The position numbers and the translations under genes are program-made. Under the pieces are notes generated by a model. That model was not told where the DNA came from and made no database searches. It saw nothing but the letters and a program-made list of their open reading frames with translations. A stretch of DNA of 64,000 nucleotides from Haematobia irritans. Its lineage: Eukaryota; Arthropoda; Insecta; Diptera; Muscidae. Positions 47,785 through 59,715 of this stretch are shown here, piece by piece (position 1 is the stretch's first letter; each line of letters opens with the position of its first letter). Location: NCBI RefSeq assembly GCF_050003625.1, contig NC_134400.1:54316066-54380065 (forward strand), in the 5' to 3' direction.

Positions 47785-49532
47785 GTAGGTCATATGCAAG
47801 AGTATAGGGCAGGAGCTCCATTTGAAAGAATAGCAATGGACGTTGTAGGCCCTTTCCCAGTAAGTGATTCTGGAAACCGATATGTCCTTGTGGTCATGGA
47901 CCATTCCAAACCAAGAGGCGAGGACGATTGTGGATGTAGTCGACAAGAACTGGATATGTCGCTACGGTGTTCCGTCTGAGAAATTTTGAATCGGCCATAT
48001 TCAAAGACATGTGTGACTCCCTTGGTATCAAGAAGACAAGAACTACGCCATTACATCAACAGTCCGATGGCATGGTAGGAAGTTTTAATCGCACTCTGGA
48101 GGAGCATCTTCGAAAAGTGGTGGACAACGGCCAACGGGACTGGGATGAGCACATACCAAAGTTTTTGCTGTCCTATAGATCTGCCATACATGATTCTACC
48201 TCACGAACACCGGCCAAGGTTCTATTCGGAACGGAATTGAAGTTACCTGGAGATTTGATATTCGGCGCTAAACCTAATGATCTCGCCATGGAAGAATACA
48301 GTAACCACACGGATGAAAAAGACTGTTTTTCATATGTTTAGCTATAAACATTATATGTTTGGAACACAAATTTTTAAACACAATATTTTTGAGTGCAAGC
48401 ATATAATGTTCATAAACTAGCATAACATGTTTGGGACATATATGTTAATATGTTAGAACATATTATGTTTGGGACATAAAATGTTTGTAAATATAATATG
48501 CTTGGATGCAAACATATATTAATTTAGAAATAGCCTATAAACATATATGTGTTTAGTAGCTTGGAGCGCTATTTAATAGGGAGCGATATTGAATTAAGTT
48601 GGTGGTTGTTGCTTGTTATTACAAAATTAACATTTTATTTTTCCTTGGGCAATTGATCAGATACTTCTTTGATCCTTACAAACTGTGTGGTCCGCTGTTC
48701 GAATCCCCGTCCGGCAAAAGGTAAAATTAAAATAAAAAAAATCATAAAATTGAATAATTTCTTCTACAATGCTTGTATTACAAAAAAAGGTGCTAAGAAC
48801 TAAAAAATCTCGTGGAAGTGAGAAAGATGTCGGGGAATATACAAACAAAACAAAATTTTGAGCAGAAACAAAATTTTGAGCATTCAGGTCGAAAACCTAT
48901 GTTGTTAGCACCTATATTACCTGTTTATTTTCATAATTCATTATGATTGTAAATATATAAATAAATAAATAAAATTTTGAGCACAATATTGTTTGGGAGA
49001 ACTTTTTTTAAGCATATAATATTTTTGGGTGCAAAATGCTTCCAAACATATTATATGGTCACATAATAACATATTGTTTTTTGGAAGACAACATTATTGA
49101 ATTTGGATGCAAAAATACAAAATGTTTGGAACTTAGACTACCCAAACATATATTGTTTAGACTAATATGCTTTCAAACATATTATATATTGGTAGAGATC
49201 AAACATATAAATGTTTGGGCAATACCCAAAAATGTATATGCTTGAAGCAAAATATGTTTGGGAGTATATGTTACAGAAGCGATTTTTTATGAGCGTGCAC
49301 ATACGAGATATGATCGTGCGGCGAATACTTTCAAGAAGAACTATTGGTTCTACTGTTGAACCCGCAATGAAAGAAAGGATTGTGCCCTAAACTTTAAATA
49401 CAGTGGGAAGGCCCATATAAAGTCATCAAGGTCAAAGATCAAAGTTGTTCACCTGAAACATTTCCTTACGGAACGGGATCTGTGCCTGTTCGGGACGAAC
49501 AGGCTTAAGCGGGAGGCAGTTTTAGTAATTTA
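47785..49532 (+). pseudogene. Ty3/gypsy integrase remnant, split by a MITE
   Basis: Encodes part of a retrotransposon integrase, the enzyme that joins element DNA to the chromosome. The first piece (47785-48307) has PFERIAMDVVGPFPVS and YVLVVMD with the first catalytic aspartate. The segment with the second aspartate is lost by deletion and frameshift near 47900-47980. In HQQSDGMVGSFNRTL the catalytic glutamate of the usual VERFNR is replaced by Gly. After the MITE (48308-49297) the C-terminal region resumes in damaged frames (TRYDRAAN; KVVHLKHFLTERD). The LTR at 49577 follows. The motifs recall the mdg1/412 branch. Inactive. Confidence 0.8.
48308..49297. mobile_element. TA/CA-target MITE with degenerate tRNA-like sequence
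   Basis: CA on both sides (48306-48307, 49298-49299), with ends CACGGATGAAAAAGACTG and GCGATTTTTTATGAGCGTG. Nearly base-for-base the same as 42334-43316, including the degenerate tRNA-like A at 48659-48717. It interrupts the gypsy integrase remnant. Confidence 0.85.
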
Positions 49533-49576
49533 ATATGTTTATTGAAATTAGTTTCCGTTAATTTAAAATTTAAAAT

Positions 49577-49991
49577 TGTAACGATCATCACTTGTCCAAA
49601 ACATCTCCTTATTTTCTCGTATTTGTGTAGTAAATTACGAGATGCTTGAAGGTTGTAGGCAAGACTATGAGCATAATCTGATGTGCGACATCTGCGGGAG
49701 GAATTACGAGAAACTTGTAGATCATTCTAAATAAATATGTGCGATATCTGTTTGTAGATTATTCGATATGGTTGTAGGCCAGACTTGCGAGAATGTTCGA
49801 ATGCGTTGTACAGTACTTTTTAAAGAGTTGACAGCTGTCAAGTCAGTCGTAAGCTAAAATTCAAACAGTGCACATCGTAGAGCAAATAAGTGAAACCTAT
49901 CAGATAAGCAAATAAATTGTAGATTGTCGTTATTTGAAAAGAACTGTGTTTTAATTATAGGGTAAACACGCCTCAAAATAAAAACGTAACA
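49577..49991 (+). mobile_element. LTR (3') of the gypsy remnant
   Basis: Begins TGTAACGATCATCACTTG and ends CAAAATAAAAACGTAACA, giving TG...CA with short inverted ends TGTAAC/GTAACA. 415 bp, directly downstream of the integrase end, so it is the 3' LTR. The 5' LTR, gag, protease and reverse transcriptase are not in the window. Confidence 0.7.
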
Positions 49992-51035
49992 GTATGTTGC
50001 CAGAGACCTCTGGTGCTTCAGTTTTGAAATGATGAAACTGTGTCATCTTGTGAAAGTTGTTGGTGGTAGTATTTACAGTATTAGAAAGTTTATGTAAACG
50101 CGTCATATCAACTATTGCGGGCGTGACTACACTGAACTAACACCGTTGCTGTTATGAAATATCAACACTGTCAAGAGGAGAGATTTACTACCAAGAGCTA
50201 TGTTCAGAATTTATGCAATCATAGACAACAATCTGTTATGCGTAGTCGTGTTGATGTCCTTGCTAACCAAACGTGGAATTGCCAGATAAGATGTATATTT
50301 TAGTACATATTAATAGTACCAAAAAACAGTGCTTCATCATTGCTAAGATGACAAGTGCTAGATGTGGCTGCCATCAACCAGCACGAAGGTTTTGTCCAAA
50401 GATTATAAAAGAGGAAGATGGGCTTTCGTCATACCAAATGTTGCATTTACCAGATTAGTTTAATACATGTTTGTAATCTTTTAGTTGTTTTTAGTTTTTA
50501 TTTTTTAAATGAAAAATGTAATTTTCTTAATGAAACAATGTTAAATTTTAATCAACAACAACAACAACAACATTTTCCCCTTTATGGAAATTTATTTCGT
50601 GCTCTTAATTTCTTTTTATTTGCATTTTAATGCTATGTCAATACTTGTCTTATACGCGTTTGGTTAGAGTATCAAACTAATGTGGTAAATGGTTTGATGT
50701 GCTCAGTGGCCAATCTCCCATCTTCCTCTTTTATTATCTTTGGTTTTGTCTATGTGGTCCTACATCGTGCCTTTGAAAAAGCTAAGCTAGCTTTTGTTTC
50801 ATAAATTTCTGAAAACAAGTCATACAAAAGACGATGAAAGCAAATTAATAAGTGTGAAAGTTGGTATTTATTGTGGATATCTTGGAAAACAATTGACAGA
50901 AAAGTAATTTTTACTCATAGCCATTTAGAGCCTTGACATTTTCTCTCTTAATAAAGGAGAGCATGGCACTTAAAGGGAAATAATCTGTTATACTTGGAGG
51001 TTAGAATAAATGTCTATACTTTACCATAGATATAT
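49992..51035. other. Unassigned sequence
   Basis: No repeat family recognised except a (CAA)n run at about 50554-50572. Small frames lack recognisable features. Confidence 0.35.
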
Positions 51036-51260
51036 TGTGGAATAGGTAGACACATAGTGTATCTGGCAATAATGCTCAGGACCGCCCCTTGTGTCGATTT
51101 AGCCATATCCACTTGTCTGTGAACACAATTTTGTAATCAATGTCTAGGTCGCAGTTTTAGTCCAATCGACTTCTTATTTGGCATGGCTCAGATTTGGATA
51201 AAACCCCCTATATATAAGTTTATCCGATTTAGGTTAATAGTGCCAGAAATCGCATATTTT
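51036..51260 (+). mobile_element. Degenerate family Q fragment
   Basis: CTGGCAATAATGCTCAGG, GTGTCGATTTAGCCATATCC, CTGTGAACACAATTTTGT and ATAAAACCCCCTATATATAA match the 5' portion of family Q near 970-1130. Confidence 0.6.
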
Positions 51261-52068
51261 ACACACAACTTTAAGGATGATTTGCAAGCAAAGTCTTCTT
51301 TTGACGCTACAAATTTTCCTTTTAAAGCAAATAAAAAATATGAGAGACAATCGGTGAAACGCTTATCAAAAATTCGGGTTTATTTGCTCTAAAAGAAAAT
51401 ACATCTGGAACATCGCGACAGGAGACTTTTCCAAAGATGGTATACAGATATTTCGAAAATGGACCTGGAAAAGTTTGACAATCGTTTTTGAAATATTTGC
51501 CTGGTGTGACCATTCCCTTAAACGTTCGAATCCGATTTGGCCAATTATTGTCTGTCCTTATTTATTTCTCTATATTCTTGGCATTCATTTTGGCTATTTG
51601 TTATAAGCAGCTCCCCAAGATTTTTATATGATTTTGACTTAATATTATTTTATTCGCAATTATCTTGTGTATTCGGAAAAAGGCAAAGAGAGGCAAAGAT
51701 AAGAGTCATTTGCTTTTGGCTTGAGAGCCGCATTTTATGAAGGAGACATATCAGAATATATGTGTATAGCACCCCAGCAGAAAAAGCGCCGCCAAAAAAG
51801 TAGTAAAAAAACTATTTTTGGAACCGGAAGTGGTGCAAAATTGACGTATAATAGAGTGTGTTTGGCAACACGGTTGTGTTTTAGTTTTCTTTTCTTAGCG
51901 CTATTAAAATTTTGAAAATTTTGCAATTAATCTATATTGTACTTATTCTCATTGGATTATTTGTCTTCTAAATAGTTTGTGTTATTTTACAATAACATCA
52001 AGTGTGTTTTGTTTTCTAGTACCAGTTGTTTTTTTATGCATGTAAATTTCAAAGTGGCTGTTGATATA
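51261..52068. other. Unassigned AT-rich sequence
   Basis: No recognised feature. It ends at the TA target (52067-52068) of the mariner. Confidence 0.35.
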
Positions 52069-53374
52069 AAGGGTGATTCTTTTGAGGTTAGGATTTTCAT
52101 GCATTAGTATTTGACAGACCACGTGGGATTTCAGACATGGTGTCAAAGAGAAAGATGCTCAGTATGCTTTGACATTTCATCATGAATAGACTTACTAACG
52201 AGCAACGCTTGCAAATCATTGAATTTTATTACCAAAATCAGTGTTCGGTTCGAAATGTGTTTCGCGCTTTACGTCCGATTTATGGTCTACATAATCGACC
52301 AAGTGAGCAAACAATTAATGCGATTGTGACCAAGTTTCGCACTCAGTTTACTTTATTGGACATTAAACCAACCACACGAATGCGTACAGTGCGTACAGAA
52401 GAGAATATTGCGTCTGTTTCTGAGAGTGTTGCTGAAGACCGTGAAATGTCGATTCGTCGCCGTTCGCAGCAATTGGGTTTGTGTTATTCGACCACATGGA
52501 AGATTTTACGCAAAGATCTTGGTGTAAAACCGTATAAAATACAGCTCGTGCAAGAACTGAAGCCGAACGATCTGCCACAACGTCGAATTTTCAGTGAATG
52601 GGCCCTAGAAAAGTTGGCAGAAAATCCGCTTTTTTATCGACAAATTTTGTTCAGCGATGAGGCTCATTTCTGGTTGAATGGCTACGTAAATAAGCAAAAT
52701 TGCCGCATTTGGAGTGAAGAGCAACCAGAAGCCGTTCAAGAACTGCCCATGCATCCCGAAAAATGCACTGTTTGGTGTGGTTTGTACGCTGGTGGAATCA
52801 TTGGACCGTATTTTTTCAAAGATGCTGTTGGACGCAACGTTACGGTGAATGGCGATCGCTATCGTTCGATGCTAACAAACTTTTTGTTGCCAAAAATGGA
52901 AGAACTGAACTTGGTTGACATGTGGTTTCAACAAGATGGCGCTACATGCCACACAGCTCGCGATTCTATGGCCATTTTGAGGGAAAACTTCGGAGAACAA
53001 TTCATCTCAAGAAATGGACCGGTAAGTTGGCCACCAAGATCATGCGATTTGACGCCTTTAGACTATTTTTTGTGGGGCTACGTCAAGTCTAAAGTCTACA
53101 GAAATAAGCCAGCAACTATTCCAGCTTTGGAAGACAACATTTCCGAAGAAATTCGGGCTATTCCGGCCGAAATGCTCGAAAAAGTTGCCCAAAATTGGAC
53201 TTTCCGAATGGACCACCTAAGACGCAGCCGCGGTCAACATTTAAATGAAATTATCTTCAAAAAGTAAATGTCATGGACCAATCTAAGTTTCAAATAAAGA
53301 ACCGATGAGATTTTGCAAATTTTATGCGTTTTTTAAAAAAAAAAAAGTTATCAAGCTCTTAACAAATCACCCTT
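52069..53374 (+). mobile_element. DD41D (rosa-type) mariner, full length
   Basis: 1306 bp, TA-flanked (52067-52068, 53375-53376), with ends AAGGGTGATTCTTTTGAGG and CTCTTAACAAATCACCCTT. Short TIRs (10 bp exact, then partial). A single intact transposase gene is inside. It is the parent-like form of the deleted copies at 8329-9261 and 53829-54752. Confidence 0.95.
52182..53267 (+). CDS. DD41D mariner transposase, apparently intact
   Basis: 361-residue transposase that would bind the element ends and cut and rejoin DNA in the nucleus. The N-terminal half has two helix-turn-helix-like parts (LTNEQRLQIIEFYYQNQ...; SIRRRSQQLGLCYSTTWKILRK). The catalytic aspartates are 159 (FSDEAHFW), 252 (QQDGATCH) and 294 (CDLTPLDYF), leaving 41 residues between the last two. 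That spacing defines the rosa-type DD41D group first known from tephritid flies. Start is the first ATG, 113 bp inside the left end, as in deleted copies. Length is normal for mariner. No stops or frameshifts, so it may be active. Confidence 0.95.
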   Translation: MNRLTNEQRLQIIEFYYQNQCSVRNVFRALRPIYGLHNRPSEQTINAIVTKFRTQFTLLDIKPTTRMRTVRTEENIASVSESVAEDREMSIRRRSQQLGLCYSTTWKILRKDLGVKPYKIQLVQELKPNDLPQRRIFSEWALEKLAENPLFYRQILFSDEAHFWLNGYVNKQNCRIWSEEQPEAVQELPMHPEKCTVWCGLYAGGIIGPYFFKDAVGRNVTVNGDRYRSMLTNFLLPKMEELNLVDMWFQQDGATCHTARDSMAILRENFGEQFISRNGPVSWPPRSCDLTPLDYFLWGYVKSKVYRNKPATIPALEDNISEEIRAIPAEMLEKVAQNWTFRMDHLRRSRGQHLNEIIFKK

Positions 53375-53376
53375 TA

Positions 53377-53828
53377 CATTCTTAGCGGTATTGTATTGTT
53401 GATTTGTAGTCAAGTGGTGTTGTCAATATTTGTATTGTTGATTTGTGGTTTTGGCGTTTTTGAGTTTTGTGACATCTTAGTATATTGAGGCAGTGGGATA
53501 TTTTCTTTTGATTTTTGTTTTTGTTATAGTTTGCTTTATAACTTGTATTTTGATTTCAATTTAATTTTATTTTGTTACTGAATTCACCATGGTATGCTCG
53601 AATAAGGATTGTAAAATTGCTTCTGATGATGAGATTGTTGTTGTATGCTGGCATTCGAAATGTGCTGGACTGGCTGCAAGGGTGGTAGATGAGTTGTACG
53701 TTGGTAACAACGGTCTTCGATGGTGTTGTGTGAGATGTAGGAAAATTTGTGTGGAGTTCTATAACTTTTTTAGGGAGGCTACGTCTGAGGTGTCTACGAT
53801 GACTGGTGACATCTGTTATTTATATATA
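53377..53828 (+). pseudogene. LINE ORF1 N-terminal fragment with PHD-like zinc finger
   Basis: After an AT- and GTT-rich leader, an ATG at 53589 opens a frame of 80 or so codons. Cysteines and a histidine are spaced like a PHD or related finger (MVCSNKDC...CWHSKCAGLA...GLRWCCVRCRK). Such fingers begin ORF1 in some CR1/Jockey-type LINEs. The frame runs into an inverted DD41D mariner at 53829. Assignment to a LINE is inferred; it may belong with the plus-strand endonuclease fragment at 60718. Confidence 0.5.
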
Positions 53829-54752
53829 AAGGGTGATTTGTTAAGAGCTTGATAACTTTTTTTTTTTTAAAAACGCATAAAATTTGCAAAATCTCATCGG
53901 TTCTTTATTTGAAACGTTAGATTGGTCCATGACATTTACTTTTTGAAGATAATTTCATTTAAATGTTGACCGCGGCTGCGTCTTAGGTGGTCCATTCGGA
54001 AAGTCCAATTTTGGGCAACTTTTTCGAGCATTTCGGCCGGAATAGCCCGAATTTCTTCGGAAATGTTGTCTTCCAAAGCTGGAATAGTTGCTGGCTTATT
54101 TCTGTAGACTTTAGACTTGACGTAGCCCCACAAAAAATAGTCTAAAGGCGTCAAATCGCATGATCTTGGTGGCCAACTTACCGGTCCATTTCTTGAGATG
54201 AATTGTTCTCCGAAGTTTTCCCTCAAAATGGCCATAGAATCGCGAGCTGTGTGGCATGTAGCGCCATCTTGTGGAAACCACATGTCAACCAAGTTCAGTT
54301 CTTCCATTTTTGGCAACAAAAAGTTTGTTAGCATCGAACGATAGCGATCGCCATTCACCGTAACGTTGCGTCCAACAGCATCTTTGAAAAAATACGGTCC
54401 AATGATTCCACCAGCGTACAAACCACACCAAACAGTGCATTTTTCGGGATGCATGGGCAGTTCTTGAACGGCTTCTGGTTGCTCTTCACTCCAAATGCGG
54501 CAATTTTGCTTATTTACGTAGCTTATTTATGTAGACCATAAATCGGACGTAAAGCGCGAAACACATTTCGAACCGAACACTGATTTTGGTAATAAAATTC
54601 AATGATTTGCAAGCGTTGCTCGTTAGTAAGTCTATTCATGATGAAATGTCAAAGCATACTGAGCATCTTTCTCTTTGACACCATGTCTGAAATCCCACGT
54701 GATCTGTCAAATACTAATGCATGAAAATCCTAACCTCAAAAGAATCACCCTT
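53829..54752 (-). mobile_element. DD41D mariner, internally deleted, inverted copy
   Basis: TA-flanked (53827-53828, 54753-54754). Same ends as the full copy 450 bp away but in opposite orientation. About 380 bp of the 5' coding region is deleted, with breakpoints different from the copy at 8329. A short filler at the junction (CTACATAAATAAG then CTACGTAAATAAG) suggests replication slippage. Confidence 0.9.
53936..54514 (-). pseudogene. DD41D transposase C-terminal part
   Basis: Reads from GYVNKQNCRIW-equivalent sequence to the natural stop. The second and third aspartates are kept (PQDGATCH, where the full copy has QQDGATCH; CDLTPLDYF). The first aspartate and the DNA-binding region are lost. 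Nonfunctional. Confidence 0.9.
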
Positions 54753-54754
54753 TA

Positions 54755-56135
54755 TTTATTAGCGTTAAGTTAGTACTAACTAAAAGAGAAAGTTGTTTTT
54801 TGAAATCCTTTGCGTTACTGTCAAGTTGTAAGTTGCGTGGAATGGATCTCCAGAGACGCACTGAATTGACGAAGAAGTGTCATTCTCACACCAAAGTACG
54901 ATGTCTAGTTGGGACAAGTACTCTACCTCTGACCGATCTAGCGAATCTCAAGTTCTCGTATAGTGATGATGACCACTGAGTGTAAATAATCTTATGAAGG
55001 AACAAAATCGTTCTGCAAACCAACAGTCCCTCGAACGAAAATCCATACAAAAGATTTTGGTAACGAGAAATTTTCACGAAACGATTGAGACCATATGCGT
55101 ATCTTATTATATTATTATAGAGCACATTCATCTTCTGTTGGCTTGCCGAGTCACATTTGGAAAAAATCTCACACTCGTACAAAATACCGGGGACCAAAAT
55201 ACATTTCGCCAGAAGTATACGAATATTGCGTAGAGTTGAATGTCTATTTGACCAGAGCGACCTTAATTTCGAATATGTCCGCCCCACAGCAGCATTGATA
55301 TGATCACTCCATGTGAGCGTGCTATTCAATGTCAAAACAAGATTATTAGCCGCACGTACTATTTCTATCCTCTGACCGTTCAATAAAATTTCAACATTTC
55401 GATTTCCTCGGATTCAACAGCAAGCCGTTCACAGTAGCCCAGTTATGTACACTCGACAAGTCACTATTAAGATGGGCCACGCGCTCCCTGAGCGAATTTC
55501 TCGCGCTACTCAAGTAAATCTGCACGCCATCAGCATACATCCGTATATTACAATGGGACAGGAATCGAGGCAGGTCATTTATATACGCGGCAAATAGCAG
55601 AGGCCCCAAAATAGATACCTGCGGTACCCCTTTCAAGCATGGAAGCGACTCTGAAATATTCGAATTCATATGAACGGACTGTGACCGATTCGAAAGATAA
55701 GATTGCAACAAACGGATGGCACTGGAGGAGAAATTGAAGAAGCGCCTTAGTTTCAGACATAACAGAGAGTGATCCACGGCGTCGAACGCCTTTGAGTGGT
55801 CAAGCAATATCAAGAAACTCAATTTCCGATCATCTGTTTCATATCTCAGATACTCGCAGACCTCCGTTAGAGCGGTAAGACTACTGTGACCAGAACTGAA
55901 ACCACATTGTCTTGATGATATGAGGGATGAGCCTTCGAGGTACTCAACTATCTGCCGATGCATGGTTTTTTCAAGGACCTTCGATAAATATGGTAATAAC
56001 GCAATAGCACGATACTCAGCGGTAGTCTTTGGAATAGGAATCACTTTGGCATGTTTCCATGTACCTGGAAAGTGACTGGTTGTTAGGACAGTGTTGAATA
56101 TGTACGTAACAGCTGAATGATTTGGGGTAAGAGGA
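54755..56135 (-). pseudogene. LINE reverse transcriptase, C-terminal part (Jockey/CR1-like)
   Basis: Minus-strand RT of a different LINE family from 20352. Frame 56130-55391 shows KVIPIPK, IALLPYLSKVLEK, CGFSSGHS, LLDHSKAFDAVDH and VPQVSILGPLLF. YADD is changed to YADG, removing a catalytic aspartate, and PQGS is changed to PQVS. A frameshift near 55385 leads to 55383-54886 (thumb and C-terminal region), and the end (SIPRNLQL, NLTLINK) continues to about 54760. There is no RNase H. The upstream part resumes at 58633 beyond an inserted repeat. Inactive. Confidence 0.85.
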
Positions 56136-58383
56136 TTTTTATACCCTCCACCATAGGATGGGGGTATATTAACTTTGTCATTCCGTTTGTAACACATCGA
56201 AATATTGCTCTAAGACCCCATAAAGTATATATATTCTGGGTCGTGGTGAAATTCTGAGTCGATCTAAGCATGTCCGTCCGTCCGTCTGTCCGTCCGTCCG
56301 TCTGACCGGCTGTCCGTCCGTCTGTGGAAATCACGCTAACTTCCGAACGAAACAAGCTATCGACTTGAAACTTGGCACAAGTAGTTGTTATTGATGTAGG
56401 TCAGATGGTATTGAAAATGGGCCATATCGGACCACGTTTACGTATAGCCCCCATATAAACCGATCCCTAAATTTGGCTTTGGGAGCCTCCCGGAGCAGCA
56501 AAATTCATCCGATCCGGTTGAAATTTGGTACGTGGTCTTAGTATACGGTCTCTAACAACCATGGAAAAATTGGTCCATATCGGTCCATAATTATATATAG
56601 CCCCCATATAAACCGATCCCCAGATTTGACCTCCGGAGCCTCTTGGAGGGGCAAAATTCATCCGATCCGATTGAAATTTGGTACCTGATGTTAGTATATG
56701 GTCTTTAACAACCATGCAAAAATTGGTCCATATCGGTCCATAATTATATATAGCCCCCATATAAACCGATCCCCAGATTTGACCTCCGGAGACTTTTGGA
56801 GGGGCAAAATTCATCCGATCCGGTTGAAATTTGGTACCTGATGTTAGTATACGGCCTCTAACAACCATGCAAAAATTGGTCCATATCGGTCCAAAATTAT
56901 ATATAGCTCCCATATAAACCGATCCCCAGATTTGACCACCGGAGCCTCTTGGAGGAGCAAAATTCATCCGATCCGGTTGAAATTTAGTACGTGGTCTTAG
57001 TATACGGTTTTTAACAACCATGCAAAAATTGGTCCATATCGGTCCATAATTATATATAGCCCCCATATAAACCGATCCCCAGATTTGACCTCCGGAGCCT
57101 CTTGGAGGGGTAAAATTCATCCGATCCGGTTGAAATTTGGTACCTGATGTTAGTTTACGGCCTCTAATAACCATGCAAAAATTGGTCCATATCGGTCCAT
57201 AATTATATATAGCCCCCATATAAACCGATCCCCAGATTTGACCTCCGGAGCCTCTTGGAAGAGCAAAATTCATCCGAAATGAAATGAAATGAAATTTGGT
57301 ACATGGTGTTAGTATATGGTCTCTAACAACCATGCAAAAATTGGTCCATATCGGTCCATAATTATATATAGTTCCCATATAAACCGTCCCCAGATTTGAC
57401 GTCCGGAATCTCTTGGAGGAGCAAAAGTCATCCGATACGGTTGAAATTTGGTACATTTTGTCAATATATGGCCTCTAACAGCCATGTAAAAATTGGTCCA
57501 TATCGGTCTTTAGTTATATATAGCCGATGACTTATTACACAAAAATTGGTCCATATCGCCAAAAATAATCTACAAAAACTTTATTTCCATAGAAAATTTT
57601 GTCAAATTTTATTACTATAGAAAGTTTTGTCAAAATTTCATTTCTATAGAAAGTTTTGTCAAAAGTTTATTTCTATACAAATGTTTGTCAAAATTTTATT
57701 TCCATAGAAAATTTTGTCAAATTTTATTACTATAGAAAGTTTTGTTAAAATTTCATTTCTATAGAAAGTTTTGTCAAAGTTTATTTCTATAGAAATGTTT
57801 ATCAAAATTTTATTTCTATAGAAAATTTGTAAAAAATTTATCTGTAGAAAATTTTGTCAACATTTTATTTCTATACAAAATTTTGTCAAAATTTCATTTC
57901 TATACAAAATTTTGTCAACATTTTATTTCTATAGAAATTTTTGTCAAAATTGTATTGCTGTAGAAAATTTTGTCAACATTTTACTTCCATAGAAAATTTT
58001 GTCAACATTTTATTTCTATAGAAAATTTTGTCAAGTTTTTATTTCTATAGAAAATTTTGTCAAATTTTTATTTCTATAGAAAATTTTGTCAAAATTTTAT
58101 TTCTATAGAAAATTTTGTCAAGGTTTCATTTCTATAGAAAATTTTGTCAAAATTTTATTTCTATAGAAAATTTTGTCAAACTAGATTATATACGTATTTA
58201 ATCGGCCTTTTTTTAATATATACCCCGTATGGGCTAACTTACAATTTAGAAGACAGTGTTAAAAAGTTTTACGATACCTTGCCATCGGCAAGTGTTATCG
58301 CAACCCAAGTAATTCGATTGTGGATGACAGCCTTTAGTAGAAGTTCCTACGCACATAGGAGGGTACATAAGATTCGGCCTGGT
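56136..58383 (+). mobile_element. Mini-me-like family P, head and body of a P/Q chimera
   Basis: Starts TTTTTATACCCTCCACCATAG, with a long (GTCC/GTCTG)n core at 56272-56322, seven tandem units of about 150 bp with 'CCTCCGGAGCCTCTTGGAGG', and the largest 31 bp minisatellite here (57580-58190). It ends prematurely in the family P 3' block (AAGATTCGGCCTGG) and joins family Q sequence at about 58384. It lies inside the LINE reverse transcriptase. Minus-strand frames with repeated GPIWTNF are artefacts. Confidence 0.75.
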
Positions 58384-58632
58384 TTTTTACTAACATTGTG
58401 TCCCACCCTAGTGCATTAGCCGACTTAAATGTTGAGTCTATAGATTTTGTAGAAGTCTACCAAATTCTGTCCAGATCGAGTGATATTTAAATGTATGTAT
58501 TTGGGACAAAGCTTTATATATAGCCCCCAACACATTTGACGGATGTGATATGGTATCGAAAATTTAGATCTACAAAGTGGTGCAGGGTATAATATAGTCG
58601 GCCCCGCCCGACTTTAGACTTTCCTTACTTGT
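58384..58632 (+). mobile_element. Family Q 3' end, tail of the P/Q chimera
   Basis: TTTTTTACTAACATTGTGTC through GTCGGCCCCGCCCGACTTT and CCTTACTTGTT, very close to 1962-2211. Joined directly to family P. Confidence 0.75.
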
Positions 58633-59715
58633 TATGAATCTAGGATCCATGCCATCGATACCTACTGAGGTGGATTTTACATCCATGAAAGTCGCAAGCA
58701 CTTCCATACTATCCACGCATCTAAATTCATATTCACCCGGGTCCATGAAGTCCCGAGGGACAATGTGGTCCCGATCGTAGAAACTGGGACCAATTTCCGC
58801 GGACGCACAGTAACAAATGCTGCGTTTACCTCATTCACATCAATTGACATATCAGATGTACTTGATCCCTTACCAAACCCTATCTCCCTTATGGTCTTCC
58901 ACTTTGCCCTTGTCTCGATAGCGGAGCGAAAACGGCTACAAAGTACCCAACTCTAGCATTGCGAATCCTGATGTTCGCATTTCTCCTAAAACGCTTCCAC
59001 CTGGCACATGCCTCATCCCTTTCCCGAATAGCTATACGTACGTCATTTCTAAACCAAGGATTCGATCTCGATCCTACTGTCCTAGTACGAATTAGAACGC
59101 AAGCATCATAAAGGGACTGAACGCTATCATGCAAAAGCTCTATCTGCTCATCCACATCCGATTCCAATCTATATCCGCAATTCGATGAGATAGCAGGTCG
59201 TAGTCCAAATTCCTAAAATCCCTATATGAATATGACTGTTCAATCCGCTGTAGTTGAAAGTTGTACGTTAAAAATATCAAATCATGTTTCGAAAAACATG
59301 AAGCTGATAACATAGTTGGTCGTACAATAAGACCACCCTGAGATCACCCACGAAAAACAAATCCACTAGTTATTACTTGTGGAGGTATAGTGAGTCGGCA
59401 CCGAGGTATTGACCGGGAAAAGATTCAAAGAAGACATTTCAGTAGGTAAGGTCGTCTGGGTCAACAGGTTCGGATTGAAATCCCCAGTTATGTTACATCA
59501 GTGTACGCCACCGTCAACGTAGCCAAATCCGTGAAAAAATTCCCAAACACAATATCAGCATGAAGGCGATAAACACATCCTACGAGAATCCTTTTCCGAA
59601 AAGAAGGGACTCAATGGCCACATCATCACCTGACGTATATGATATTTTTGACACCAACGAACCTTTGACATAAAATTTGACATAAATTGTTTAATGTTTA
59701 ATCTGTGAATGTATT
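58633..59715 (-). pseudogene. LINE endonuclease end, linker and RT start
   Basis: Minus strand, several frames. Near 59480 GDFNPNL recalls the endonuclease catalytic motif. YSYRDFRNLDYDLL and IADIDWN follow near 59160-59240, then NPWFRNDVRIAIRERD (59167-58889) as the usual linker before RT. TSVGIDGMDPRF appears near 58650. Joining across the 56136-58632 insertion continues into the RT at 56130. Most of the endonuclease N-terminus is missing. Inactive. Confidence 0.65.

Noticed and set aside
56467..57456. Long minus-strand open frame with repeated peptide units (GPIWTNFC, MGAIYNYG)
   Set aside because: The peptide repeats mirror the tandem DNA units of family P. Similar frames occur in families Q and S at 1127, 7936, 9254, 28794, 34122 and 39413. 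Codon pattern is explained by the repeat, not selection.
57580..58190. 31 bp TTTCTATAGAAAATTTTGTC-type array considered as a satellite or regulatory array
   Set aside because: It recurs at 34660, 39105 and 41330 as an internal minisatellite of family P, so it is part of that element.
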